Origin: Opitutaceae bacterium
Lineage (GTDB): Bacteria > Verrucomicrobiota > Verrucomicrobiia > Opitutales > Opitutaceae
Direction of reading: 5' to 3'
Assembly: GCA_019455245.1 (NCBI GenBank)
Contig: JACFMR010000007.1
Coordinates: forward strand, 52,030 to 116,029
Length of the DNA: 64,000 nt
Each line of letters starts with the position of its first letter. Positions within the stretch are counted from its first letter, which is position 1. The notes beneath the pieces are model-generated. The model saw only the letters and a program-made list of their open reading frames with translations. It did not search any database and had not been told where the DNA came from. This document shows, piece by piece, positions 1-8,194 of the stretch. Both the position numbers and the translations under genes were made by a program.

Positions 1-125
1 AGGAGGTCGACCGCGCCGCCTGGCGCCGCGAGGTCATCGGCCACGAGGAGCTCTTCCTCGACCTGCATGACCACCTGCCGCCGGAGATGATCTACGAGCG
101 CGAGTTGCTGATCTGCCGGTTGTAA
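1..125 (+). CDS. C-terminal end of probable phosphoenolpyruvate carboxykinase (GTP), partial
   Basis: The gene enters from the left edge and ends with TAA at 123-125; about 40 residues are visible in the frame starting at base 3. The pattern (acidic start, A-W-x-x-E-V, an aromatic-rich helix, then L-P-P-E and a final R-L) resembles the C-terminal helices of GTP-dependent PEP carboxykinases, which convert oxaloacetate and GTP to PEP. No catalytic motif lies in the window, so the call rests on C-terminal similarity by eye only. Any other protein with a similar helical tail remains possible. Confidence 0.4.
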   Translation, partial: EVDRAAWRREVIGHEELFLDLHDHLPPEMIYERELLICRL

Positions 126-143
126 ACATTGCCGTCAATTCCG

Positions 144-173
144 TCGCATCCGGCCCGTTGAGGTCGGATGCGA
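144..173 (+). terminator. Possible terminator hairpin after the partial upstream gene
   Basis: A 9-bp perfect stem (TCGCATCCG / CGGATGCGA) with a 12-nt loop starts 19 bases after the stop codon of the left-edge gene. No clear T-run follows, so it may be a weak terminator or a degraded repeat element. Confidence 0.35.
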
Positions 174-228
174 TTCACCGGGCAAGCCCGGGATTGCAGC
201 CTGCTGCGCCATGGGCAGGCTGCCCGTC

Positions 229-972
229 ATGAACTGCCGGTGGTGTGCATTGCTATTGTGCTTGTTGATTACCTGCCACGGTACTGCGGCCATGCCGGCG
301 TTGTTGGGGACGGCGCTGGGCAAGCTGCAGGCCGACGAGGATCACTGGGCCTACACGCAGACCACGCAGGCCTACGATCGCAAGGGCCGGCCCGACGGCG
401 GGCCGACGGTGGAGCGTTATGATCCGTCGCAACCGCCCGCGGAACAATGGCGGTTGATCCAATGGCAGGGGCGCGAGCCGGACGGGCGGGATGTGCGGCG
501 TTGGGAGAAACGCAAGGTGAAGGAGCAGAAGCGGCGCGAGGAAAAGACGCTGGGCGAGGTGATGGATTTTGACCGGGCGACCGTGCGCGAGGAAACCGCC
601 GCCGAGGTCGTCTTTGCGATTCCGCTGCAGCCCGGTGCGAGCAAGCGGTTTCTGGCGGAAAAGTTCATGGTGCACATGACGGTGGAACGCGCGCGGGAGG
701 TCGTCACCGGTTTCAGTCTGGAAACCACGGGCTCGTTTCGCGCCATGGGCGTGGCGAAGATCGATTCGATCGAGGTCAGCGCGGATTTTCGGACGGTGGA
801 TGAAAGTTATGCGCCGCAGCCGCACGCCATTCAGGCTCGCGGGGCGGGCCGCGTGCTGTTTTTTCGCGTGGGCGGGGCGGCGGAGATTGCGTGGAGCGAT
901 TTCAAGCGGGTGAAACCCTACAACGACCGGTTTGAGGTCAGGATCGGTGAGCTGAAGGCGTTCGGGTTTTGA
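229..972 (+). CDS. Hypothetical secreted protein with signal peptide
   Basis: This is a 247-residue protein of unknown function. From the ATG at 229 it opens with a typical Sec signal (hydrophobic core A-L-L-L-C-L-L-I-T, cleavage probably near H-G-T-A-A). An in-frame ATG at 211 would add six residues. The mature part is mixed-charge with a Lys/Arg/Glu-rich stretch around residues 90-115 and no transmembrane segment, so a periplasmic or outer-membrane-associated location is likely. The next gene, a membrane TPR protein, follows on the same strand after 58 bases and may be co-transcribed. I recognise no family. Confidence 0.6.
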   Translation: MNCRWCALLLCLLITCHGTAAMPALLGTALGKLQADEDHWAYTQTTQAYDRKGRPDGGPTVERYDPSQPPAEQWRLIQWQGREPDGRDVRRWEKRKVKEQKRREEKTLGEVMDFDRATVREETAAEVVFAIPLQPGASKRFLAEKFMVHMTVERAREVVTGFSLETTGSFRAMGVAKIDSIEVSADFRTVDESYAPQPHAIQARGAGRVLFFRVGGAAEIAWSDFKRVKPYNDRFEVRIGELKAFGF

Positions 973-1000
973 AAGGTGCGCGGGATTATGCCGGCTTGCC

Positions 1001-1021
1001 CGGGGTCGGCGCTGCCCCTAC
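1001..1021 (-). repeat. GTAG-headed palindromic element (REP-like)
   Basis: Read on the minus strand the element begins GTAGGGGC and closes with CCCC, a short imperfect hairpin. It lies in the 58-bp gap between two genes and resembles the other GTAG-headed hairpins of this window, especially the one inside putA (9801-9825). Confidence 0.4.
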
Positions 1022-1030
1022 CACCGGGGT

Positions 1031-2515
1031 GTGAAAGGCTGGCTGGCAGATTTCTGGCGAGCGGCGTGGGCGTTTTTCTTTTGGAATGCGCGCAAGTCAA
1101 TCTACGTGCTCAGGCGGCGGCGCGGACGTTGTCCGTGTCACAATCCCAGTGATTCCGGCCGGCCGTTGGAAACCGGGTGCGAGGCGGTGGCGGGTTGGAG
1201 CCAGCCGGCGCGTTTCGGTCGCGTGTGTCCTTTGCTGCGGCGCAATGATGCGGGGTTCTGGGTTTGCAGCGTGCCGCCGGAGCAGGTGCGGCCGTTTTGG
1301 ACGCGGGCGGTGCTGCACTACGCCGCGGCGTGGCTGGCGTTGTGGTTGGTGCTGGCGGCGCTGGCTTTCGCCGGATTGCGGGGCATCGGTTATCAGGTGG
1401 CTTACCGTCAGCTGGCCTGGCCGCCCGCGTGGGATGAACTGCCGGCGGTGCGGGCCGAACTTTTCATCCGCCAGGCGCGGGAAAGTTACCAAGCGGGCCG
1501 GGTGAAGGAGGCGATCAATGCGCTGAGCGTGGCGTATCAGCTTGATTCCGGCAACTACCAGGCGGGCATGATGCTCGCACAGTTTTACCGGGCGGGCAGC
1601 CCGCAACAGTCGGACCAGCTGTATCGGCAATTAATGGACTCGCACCCGGAGCGGCGGGAGGAGATCGCGCAAGCTTGGTTTCAAGGCTTATTGGCGCGCG
1701 GCCGGATGGATGCGATCGCGGAGCTGGCGAAAATGCGGTTATTGGACAATCCCGCGCAACCGGCGGTCTGGACATATGCGCTAAGATTTGCCGCCCGGCA
1801 CCAACCCGGGGTAGTGGATTTGGCGGCTTTGGGGCGCGATTCAGCGGTGCCCGCACCCGCGCGAGCCGTGCTCGCTTTGGCAGGGCGGGTGCAAGACCTG
1901 CCGACGGCGGAGGCGCGGCGGGTGCTGCTCGATACGCTGCCTGTGGCAGATTTCCCGTTTGATCGGGTTTACCGGGTGGATGCGTTAACGCGGCTGGGGT
2001 ATCCGCAGGATGCGCTCAACCTGCTGGCAGCTGGGCGGCGCGAGCTGTCGGGACGCGATGTCGCTCGGCTGATATTTGCAGCGTATGCGCAGATGGGCGA
2101 CCGAGCGAGGCTTAAGGCTGAGTTTGCAGCCCTCCTATCACCAGAACGACGGCCAGGAGCGGGAGAATTCACTTTACTAGCCGTGCATGTGGTGGATTTT
2201 CCCAACGCGGAGCTGGCGGCGATGCTGGTGGCGGCGTTGCCGCGTCTGCCCACGGTGCCGGCCGATGCTTGGTTGCAGGCGGCGGTGGCGGTGTTTTGCG
2301 CGGCGGGGTCGGTGGGCGATGAAGCGGGGATGGTTGAGGTAAAGCGTCTCATCCAAGCAAGTTACGACATAAAATTAACGAGTTTGGATGGGTTGCGGCT
2401 CTATTTTCTTAAGCAGTCGGGCATATCTCGCATCGAGTCGATTTTGCCCAGCATCAACCCGCTTTCTTTGGAGTTAAATTACGCTTTATTGGACCGATAT
2501 CTGAATAAACGATGA
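1031..2515 (+). CDS. Membrane-anchored TPR-like protein with N-terminal Cys cluster
   Basis: A 494-residue protein with a GTG start at 1031. The N-terminal 95 residues contain cysteines in a C-P-C-H-N-P-S-D motif followed by isolated Cys residues (G-C-E, V-C-P-L-L, W-V-C), which looks like a small zinc-ribbon-type module. One transmembrane segment follows (about residues 97-117, A-A-W-L-A-L-W-L-V-L), and the rest is helical with TPR-like signatures (A-R-E-S-Y-Q-A-G-R-V-K-E-A-I-N-A-L). It is probably an inner-membrane scaffold exposing TPRs. No enzymatic motif was seen. The GTG start is the only upstream start that keeps the Cys cluster. Confidence 0.6.
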   Translation: MKGWLADFWRAAWAFFFWNARKSIYVLRRRRGRCPCHNPSDSGRPLETGCEAVAGWSQPARFGRVCPLLRRNDAGFWVCSVPPEQVRPFWTRAVLHYAAAWLALWLVLAALAFAGLRGIGYQVAYRQLAWPPAWDELPAVRAELFIRQARESYQAGRVKEAINALSVAYQLDSGNYQAGMMLAQFYRAGSPQQSDQLYRQLMDSHPERREEIAQAWFQGLLARGRMDAIAELAKMRLLDNPAQPAVWTYALRFAARHQPGVVDLAALGRDSAVPAPARAVLALAGRVQDLPTAEARRVLLDTLPVADFPFDRVYRVDALTRLGYPQDALNLLAAGRRELSGRDVARLIFAAYAQMGDRARLKAEFAALLSPERRPGAGEFTLLAVHVVDFPNAELAAMLVAALPRLPTVPADAWLQAAVAVFCAAGSVGDEAGMVEVKRLIQASYDIKLTSLDGLRLYFLKQSGISRIESILPSINPLSLELNYALLDRYLNKR

Positions 2516-2550
2516 AGCGGCAGAGTCGGCGGTGTGGCTACGTAGTTTCC

Positions 2551-2590
2551 GCAGGGTATTATAGGGTATTTACCTTAAAAATATATTGAG
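2551..2590 (+). promoter_or_regulatory. AT-rich candidate promoter before the lectin/PATR gene
   Basis: The 154-bp gap before the lectin-like gene contains an AT-rich island with a tandem GGGTATT repeat (2554-2560, 2564-2570) and a -10-like TATATT at 2582-2587. A -35 box is weak (TTATAG at 2559-2564, 17-bp spacing). Position and composition support a promoter; the exact boxes are uncertain. Confidence 0.3.
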
Positions 2591-2669
2591 CTCGGGTAGT
2601 ACTGCGTCTTGATTAAAACCTGTGAACCGCAGCTTACCCAAGTATTTTAAGGGCAGCCAACTCGTCGTG

Positions 2670-5600
2670 ATGACGTTTCGGGGTGTCGCTTTAGCACTTT
2701 GGCTCAGCGCGACTGCCGCTTGGGCGCAAGTGACAGTAACGGAAAGCTTTCGGGGCACGACCGCCGCGGGTTGGGTGTTTGGCGGCACCTCGGGCTCGAC
2801 GGATCCCTACCTCACCGCCAACACGGTGGACACGCCCGGTGATGGTTGGCTGCGTTTGACCGAGAATCTGGGCAACCAAGCCACCTATGCGCTTTTCGAT
2901 TCGGCCATCTTTTCGGTCAATGCGCAGATTCAGATCGAGTTCGACTACGCTTTTTGGAACAGCACCAGCACCGGTGCCGATGGCATCACCTTTTTTCTGG
3001 TGGACGGCTCGATAGATGCCTCGAGTTTCTCCCCGGGCGGTTACGGTGGTTCGCTAGGCTATGCCCAAAATACAGCGGCCAGTGCGCCTGGCATGCCTGG
3101 GGGCTATTTGGGTTTCGGGTTGGACAATTACGGCAACTATTCGAGTAACACCGAAGGCCGTAACGGCGGCTTGGGCAGTTCGCTTTACCCCAACCGCGTC
3201 GCGGTGCGCGGCCCGGAGAGTAGCGACTACGAATTTATTGCCGCTAGTGCCGCCTTGAACACCCTGCCGGGCGGCGGGCAGATGGACTTTCCGACCTATA
3301 CCACCCGGCCAGACCAGACTGGAGCCGACTACCGTAGTTTCCGACTGACACTCGACGCCAATAACCAGTTGACGGTCGAGATGAAGTTTGGGGCCAGTGG
3401 TTCGTACATTGAAGCCTTCACTGCCGACCTCTCCGCCTACGACCGGCCCGACACGTTTAAGATCGGTTTCACCGGTTCCACCGGCGGAGTGGATGAGATC
3501 CACGAAATCCGCAACACGACGGTGACGATGACGCCGTGGCAGCCCAGTTCGTTTGAGTGGGACAACGGTGCGGGCACGACCACATGGGGAGCCACTCCCG
3601 ACGGTGCCAACAACAACTGGTATCACACCGACACCGGCTCGAACAACAAGACGCCGTCAGTGAACGCCGACATCCTCTTTGGCAACAAGCCGAGCACGGA
3701 CCAGACGGTGACGCTGGACTCCACCGGACGGAAAGTGAATTCCCTGACCTTTGACGCAGGCATCAATTACACAGTCAACGGCACCGGCTCCCTGATCATG
3801 GGCGATACGGGGTTGGCGGGTCTGCCGTCGATCAACGTCAACGATTACAACGGGGCGCAAGGGCAGCACCATCTCAACCTGCCGATCACCCTCGTGGAGA
3901 CTCTGGCGGTCAATAACTACTCGTTTAGCACGCTGTGCATCAATGGGGCGATCACGACCGGGGGCAACGACGTCAAGGTGAACGGCTGGGGCACGACCAA
4001 CTTCAACGGGGCGATCACCGGCTCGGGAGACATGATCAAGAACGGCTTGGGCATCGCCACCATCAACAACAACAACAGTTCGTGGACTGGCGATGTGACG
4101 GTCAACAACGGCATGGTGGTGGTTACGACCAATGGCGCGCTCGGCACCACGGCCGGCACCACGACCGTGAACAGCGGGGGTACGCTCGCCTTTCGCGCGC
4201 CGACCGTCAGCGGCAACGTCAACTACACCACGGCGGAAGCCGTTACGATCAGCGGGCAGGGCATTCACCGCGGCGGCGAAGGCTTCGTCGGCGCGATCTA
4301 CAACGACGGCGGCAACAACAGCTTTGCGGGCAACATCACGTTGGCGGCCAACAGCGCGATCGGTTCGCGCGACGGCGTCCTCACGCTCAGCGGCCAAATC
4401 AGCGACGGCTCCGGCACCTACGGTCTCTCCAAGCTCGGTGCCGGGGTGGTCGAGCTGAGCAACACCGCCAACAACTGGAACGGCACCACAACCATTAGTG
4501 GCGGCGCCCTCCGCATCAGCGGCGGCGAAAACGCCCTCGCCGGCGGCTTTGCCACCAACGGCTACACCGGCGGCAACCTCACCCTGAACGGCGGCGTGCT
4601 CGAAATCGGCGTCGGCACGACCTTCACGCGCCGGCTCGGCACGAGCTCCGATCGCGTGCAGTTCACCGGTGACGGTGGTTTTTCGGCCTACGGCGCGAAT
4701 CGCACGGTCTCGCTCACCAATTCCGGCGGCACGGCCAACGGTCAGGTCGCCTGGAACTCCGGCAGCTTTGTGCCGACTGGCAACGCCCTGCTACTCAGTT
4801 CGGATTATGCCGACGCCATGGTCACCTTTACCAACGCGATCGATCTTGGCGGCGCGCAGCGCGAGGTGCGCGTAGCCAATGGCAGCGCGGCGGTGGATGG
4901 CACGCTTTCGGGAGTTCTCAGTGGCACTGGCGGCGGGCTCATCAAGACCGGCGACGGCACGCTCAATCTGACCGGAACCAACACCTACACCGGCGCGACA
5001 GAAATCCGCGGTGGCGCACTGCGCGGCAACATCTCATCCAACAGCAATCTCGTGCTCAACGGTGGCGTGCGCGAGCTGACCGCCAATTATTCCGCCAACC
5101 TTGGTTCGGGGAGCGGCCAGGTCCAATGGGTGGGCGACGGCGGTTTTTCCGCCTCCGGCGGCAACCGCACGGTGTCATTGAACAGCGGCGCTGGTCTCAC
5201 CTGGGGGACGACGTCGAACTTTGTGGCCGCGGATAAGCAATTGATCCTCGGCTCGGTCAGCGCGAACCGCACGGTCACGATCAGCAACGCAGTGAATCTG
5301 GGCGGCTCGGGCGCGCGCACAATCCACACGGTGCAAGGCACGGATGCGGCGCGGGCCAGCGGCACGCTCAGCGGCGTGATGTCTGGCGCGGCCAACCTTG
5401 AGGTGGTGGGCAACGGTCGGTTGGACCTCACGGCCAACAACACGCACACCGGGGCGGTTACCGTGGCCGGATCTGAGCTGCGGATTTCCGGCGCCTCGGG
5501 TGATCTGGCGCAATCCTCGGGCTTCACGGTTCAGCAAGGCGGCACGCTCACGCTGGATAATACCAGTAGCACAAACAATCGCATTGGTGACTCGGCTGAT

Positions 5601-6902
5601 ATCGCATTGAACGGCGGCACGATCAGCCTGATCGGGCGCTCCAATGGGACCAGTTACACGGAGACGATGGGGCAGGTTCAACTCACCGGCGGAGCCAACA
5701 CCATCAATGTTCAACGCACAGGCACTAATGCGACCGTGCTTGCCGCCAACGCTTTGACCCGCAGTGACGGTGCGACCGCGAACTTCACCAATACCGGCGG
5801 GACTTTGGGCACCTCGGGGAACAACCCTCGTGTTACCTTCACCACAGCTCCCACGCTGACCTCGAACGTGCTGGGTTATGCCACGGTTAACGGCACTGCG
5901 TTTGCCGGTTATGACGCGACCTACGGCATAGTGGCCGTCGCCGGGACGAATACCGCGCAGAACTCGTGGACCTCCTCGGTCAACGCGGCACCCACGAGCG
6001 ACCAAACTCTGACCAACAACCGCACGGTCGGTTCGCTCAGCCTCGGCAGCGGCATCGATGTCAACCTCAACAGCCGCACCTTGACCATCAATTCCGGCGG
6101 CCTGCTGTCCACTGGCGCGACCGTCAGCAATGTCTCCAACGGCACGATCCGGGCCGGCACCGGGGTTTCCGATCTGGTGGCGCACGTGTATGGCACAGGC
6201 GGGCTGAACATCAGCGCGGTCATCCCCGACAACAGCGGGGCGAAAAACTTGATCAAGACCGGCGACGGCACACTCACCCTCTCGGGCACGACGGCAAACA
6301 CCTTTACCGGCACGACCTACGTGAACGACGGCACGCTGGCTTTGGCCAAGAGCGACGGCGTGAACGCCATCGCCGGCGATATCGTGGTGGGCGACGGGCG
6401 GGGGACGGACATCCTGCGGCTCGACGCCAATGAGCAAATCGCTAACACCGCCGACGTGACGCTGCGCGGCAGCGAATACGGCACGGGCGAGACGATCCTG
6501 CAGTTCAACGGGGCCGGCGGTGTGGGCGTGACTGAGAAGCTGGGCACGCTGACGATCGACGGCGTGGCGGTCATCGACTTCGCGGGCGGCAACGTGTGCA
6601 ACGCCAACTTCCTTTACCTTGACGACTTGGAGATGAGCACACCGGACAGCCTGCTCTACATCCGCAATTGGATCGACTACACCGACTTTCTCCTCGTGAA
6701 GAGCGACGCGGGCATTAATTCCATTCTGCCTCAGATCTATTTTGAAGGCTACGGCAACGGCGCGTATTGGGAGCCGTATGATTCGGGCTATTGGCGCGTG
6801 ACGCCCGTGCCCGAGCCCGGCACCTACGGAGCGATCATGGTGTTGCTCAGCGCGGGCTTGGTTTACTGGCGCCGTCGCGTCAAGGCGTTGGCATCGCGCT
6901 GA
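2670..6902 (+). CDS. Lectin-like, autotransporter-associated beta-strand (PATR) repeat protein with PEP-CTERM anchor
   Basis: A 1,410-residue cell-surface protein. The ATG at 2670 gives a clean signal peptide (M-T-F-R-G-V-A-L-A-L-W ... A-W-A); a GTG at 2622 would precede it with polar residues. Residues of about 25-290 resemble an L-type lectin domain (F-D-Y-A-F-W-N-S, D-G-I-T-F-F-L-V-D-G). The remainder is Gly/Thr/Asn-rich with PATR repeats built on K-T-G-D-G-T-L-x-L-x-G-x-N-T-Y-T-G-x-T near 4080, 4440, 4945, 5405 and 6250. It ends with a PEP-CTERM signal: V-P-E-P-G-T-Y, a hydrophobic helix and W-R-R-R. PEP-CTERM proteins are processed by an exosortase, and none is in this window. No autotransporter barrel is present. 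The 3' end overlaps the convergent DUF456 gene by 23 bp. Confidence 0.85.
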   Translation: MTFRGVALALWLSATAAWAQVTVTESFRGTTAAGWVFGGTSGSTDPYLTANTVDTPGDGWLRLTENLGNQATYALFDSAIFSVNAQIQIEFDYAFWNSTSTGADGITFFLVDGSIDASSFSPGGYGGSLGYAQNTAASAPGMPGGYLGFGLDNYGNYSSNTEGRNGGLGSSLYPNRVAVRGPESSDYEFIAASAALNTLPGGGQMDFPTYTTRPDQTGADYRSFRLTLDANNQLTVEMKFGASGSYIEAFTADLSAYDRPDTFKIGFTGSTGGVDEIHEIRNTTVTMTPWQPSSFEWDNGAGTTTWGATPDGANNNWYHTDTGSNNKTPSVNADILFGNKPSTDQTVTLDSTGRKVNSLTFDAGINYTVNGTGSLIMGDTGLAGLPSINVNDYNGAQGQHHLNLPITLVETLAVNNYSFSTLCINGAITTGGNDVKVNGWGTTNFNGAITGSGDMIKNGLGIATINNNNSSWTGDVTVNNGMVVVTTNGALGTTAGTTTVNSGGTLAFRAPTVSGNVNYTTAEAVTISGQGIHRGGEGFVGAIYNDGGNNSFAGNITLAANSAIGSRDGVLTLSGQISDGSGTYGLSKLGAGVVELSNTANNWNGTTTISGGALRISGGENALAGGFATNGYTGGNLTLNGGVLEIGVGTTFTRRLGTSSDRVQFTGDGGFSAYGANRTVSLTNSGGTANGQVAWNSGSFVPTGNALLLSSDYADAMVTFTNAIDLGGAQREVRVANGSAAVDGTLSGVLSGTGGGLIKTGDGTLNLTGTNTYTGATEIRGGALRGNISSNSNLVLNGGVRELTANYSANLGSGSGQVQWVGDGGFSASGGNRTVSLNSGAGLTWGTTSNFVAADKQLILGSVSANRTVTISNAVNLGGSGARTIHTVQGTDAARASGTLSGVMSGAANLEVVGNGRLDLTANNTHTGAVTVAGSELRISGASGDLAQSSGFTVQQGGTLTLDNTSSTNNRIGDSADIALNGGTISLIGRSNGTSYTETMGQVQLTGGANTINVQRTGTNATVLAANALTRSDGATANFTNTGGTLGTSGNNPRVTFTTAPTLTSNVLGYATVNGTAFAGYDATYGIVAVAGTNTAQNSWTSSVNAAPTSDQTLTNNRTVGSLSLGSGIDVNLNSRTLTINSGGLLSTGATVSNVSNGTIRAGTGVSDLVAHVYGTGGLNISAVIPDNSGAKNLIKTGDGTLTLSGTTANTFTGTTYVNDGTLALAKSDGVNAIAGDIVVGDGRGTDILRLDANEQIANTADVTLRGSEYGTGETILQFNGAGGVGVTEKLGTLTIDGVAVIDFAGGNVCNANFLYLDDLEMSTPDSLLYIRNWIDYTDFLLVKSDAGINSILPQIYFEGYGNGAYWEPYDSGYWRVTPVPEPGTYGAIMVLLSAGLVYWRRRVKALASR

Positions 6903-7386
6903 ACCAGTCAGTCGCGGCCGCGATGATCAGCGCGATCATCGCTACCGCGCAGAACAGCCGTGCGGCGGTGGATATGAAAAATCCCACGGTGGCGCCGACG
7001 CCCGCCTTGAGCGATTCGCGATCGGTGCGTTTGGCGCCGTATTTTTCCGCCACGACCGCGCCGAGGAAGGTGCCGAGCAGCAGCGCGGGTAGTGAAAAGA
7101 ACATGCCGACGAAGGCGCCTCCGGTTGCTCCGGTCATGCCCCATTTGCCACCGCCGAACAGTTTGGCCCCGATCATCACGCCAATGAAATCCGCGACGAT
7201 GGAGAGGAACCAAAGCGCCGACACCCACGCGACCACGCTCCAGCCCATCGAGTCAGGCAGCAGCAGCTTGTGCAGCACCGCGCCGATCAAGATGAAGGTC
7301 GTGCCCGGCAACAGTGGCACGATGCAGCCGATCAGGCCGATCAGCAACAGCGAGACAGTCAGGCTCCAGACGAGGTAGTCCACGCC
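6880..7386 (-). CDS. DUF456 family membrane protein
   Basis: A 168-residue, multi-pass inner-membrane protein. The sequence V-D-Y-L-V-W-S-L-T-V-S-L-L-L-I-G-L-I-G followed by V-P-L-L-P-G-T and the glycine-rich G-A-K-x-F-G-G-G-K-W-G-M-T-G-A matches the DUF456 pattern; function is unknown. I chose the GTG at 7386 because family members begin just before this segment. An ATG at 7434 would add 16 polar residues, and anything further upstream reads into the 58-bp repeat at 7449-7506. The repeat therefore sits directly in the 5' region of this gene. Confidence 0.7.
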   Translation of the reverse strand, partial: GVDYLVWSLTVSLLLIGLIGCIVPLLPGTTFILIGAVLHKLLLPDSMGWSVVAWVSALWFLSIVADFIGVMIGAKLFGGGKWGMTGATGGAFVGMFFSLPALLLGTFLGAVVAEKYGAKRTDRESLKAGVGATVGFFISTAARLFCAVAMIALIIAAATDWFSAMPTP

Positions 7387-7448
7387 GACAAGACACGACG
7401 CGAAACCGCGCGGTTGCAAAAAATTTCGATGCATCGCGTCAACGCCCC

Positions 7449-7506
7449 GTAGCACAGGCTTCCAGCCTGCATTGGAAAACCATGCAGGCAAGGATGCCTG
7501 CGCTAC
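7449..7506. repeat. REP-like palindrome, copy 1 (flanks the RAYT gene)
   Basis: A 58-bp imperfect palindrome whose ends are GTAGCACAGGC and GCCTGCGCTAC, with an inner stem CCTGCAT / ATGCAGG. It matches copy 2 (8137-8194) at 56 of 58 positions and has the same orientation. It provides the TAG stop codon of the RAYT gene and lies in the upstream region of the DUF456 gene. The GTAG foot and stem-loop are typical of REP elements recognised by RAYT transposases. Confidence 0.8.
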
Positions 7507-8126
7507 TGGCTGGCGCTGCTCCACGGCCAATCAGTGCTGCGTTTGCACAGCTTTGCTTTGACGGGGTTTTCCTCAGTATAACGTATGCAATGGGCGAGGT
7601 CCGCTTCGTCGCGGATCCAGTGGTCGTAAGATTCGCGTTGCCAGAAGGGTTGGCCGGCCCGGTTCAGCAAGCGGTTCGCCTTGTTGGAGGAATAGGATTT
7701 CCAGCTATGCAGAACCGACGCGAGCGAGTGTTTACCCAGCGGTTGCACGACTGCGTGAACATGATTGGGCATCACGCACCAAGCGTGCAGCGCATAGCGT
7801 CGCCCATGGAAATGGCGCAGGGTAGTTGCAACCAAGTCTGCGATGCTCGGCTGCCGCAGCCATGCGCTTCCCCCGTGTTGATCAAGCGTCGAATCCACCT
7901 CGGCAGCATACCAGGCGCAAAGTGCCGCGGATAGATCGTGCTGAAAATCTGGGTCACTTTCTACCCGCCCGTCCGCCGCGCGTCGAAGCAGGTCAGCCCG
8001 CTGCTCTTTGAGTCGGGCCACGATTGCTTGCGGCAAAGAATCGGCGAGACGAAACGTGACGAAATAGGTGGCTCGATCGACTTTGATGTGAGGCAGATAG
8101 CCACGATGGTGATAGCCAGCGAGCAT
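7503..8126 (-). CDS. REP-associated tyrosine transposase (RAYT, Y1/HUH family)
   Basis: A 207-residue protein. The HUH signature is M-P-N-H-V-H-A-V-V and the putative catalytic tyrosine lies in F-W-Q-R-E-S-Y-D-H-W-I-R-D, followed by a typical I-R-Y-T-E-E-N-P-V-K-A-K-L helix. Known RAYTs are single-copy domesticated relatives of IS200/IS605 TnpA that cut and rejoin REP hairpins carrying a GTAG tetranucleotide. The ATG at 8126 gives M-L-A-G-Y-H-H-R-G-Y-L-P-H. Longer upstream reading runs through the repeat and into putA and is not used. The gene is flanked in direct orientation by two 58-bp REP-like palindromes, one of which supplies its stop codon. No frameshift is seen, so it is probably intact. 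Confidence 0.9.
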   Translation of the reverse strand: MLAGYHHRGYLPHIKVDRATYFVTFRLADSLPQAIVARLKEQRADLLRRAADGRVESDPDFQHDLSAALCAWYAAEVDSTLDQHGGSAWLRQPSIADLVATTLRHFHGRRYALHAWCVMPNHVHAVVQPLGKHSLASVLHSWKSYSSNKANRLLNRAGQPFWQRESYDHWIRDEADLAHCIRYTEENPVKAKLCKRSTDWPWSSASQ

Positions 8127-8136
8127 GATAGCGGAG

Positions 8137-8194
8137 GTAGCGCAGGCTTCCATCCTGCATTGGAAAACCATGCAGGCAAGGATGCCTGCGCTAC
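8137..8194. repeat. REP-like palindrome, copy 2 (flanks the RAYT gene)
   Basis: A 58-bp palindrome with perfect 11-bp outer arms (GTAGCGCAGGC / GCCTGCGCTAC) and an inner CCTGCAT / ATGCAGG stem. It lies 10 bp upstream of the RAYT start. Its last bases supply the TAG stop of putA (8191-8193), so the extreme putA C-terminus abuts the element. Confidence 0.8.

Noticed and set aside
2670..6902. Classical autotransporter (type V)
   Set aside because: No C-terminal beta-barrel domain; the protein ends in a PEP-CTERM signal.
7449..8194. A CRISPR array or insertion sequence with terminal inverted repeats
   Set aside because: Only two repeat copies occur with a whole gene between them, in direct orientation, and the gene is a RAYT, so a REP-RAYT unit fits better.
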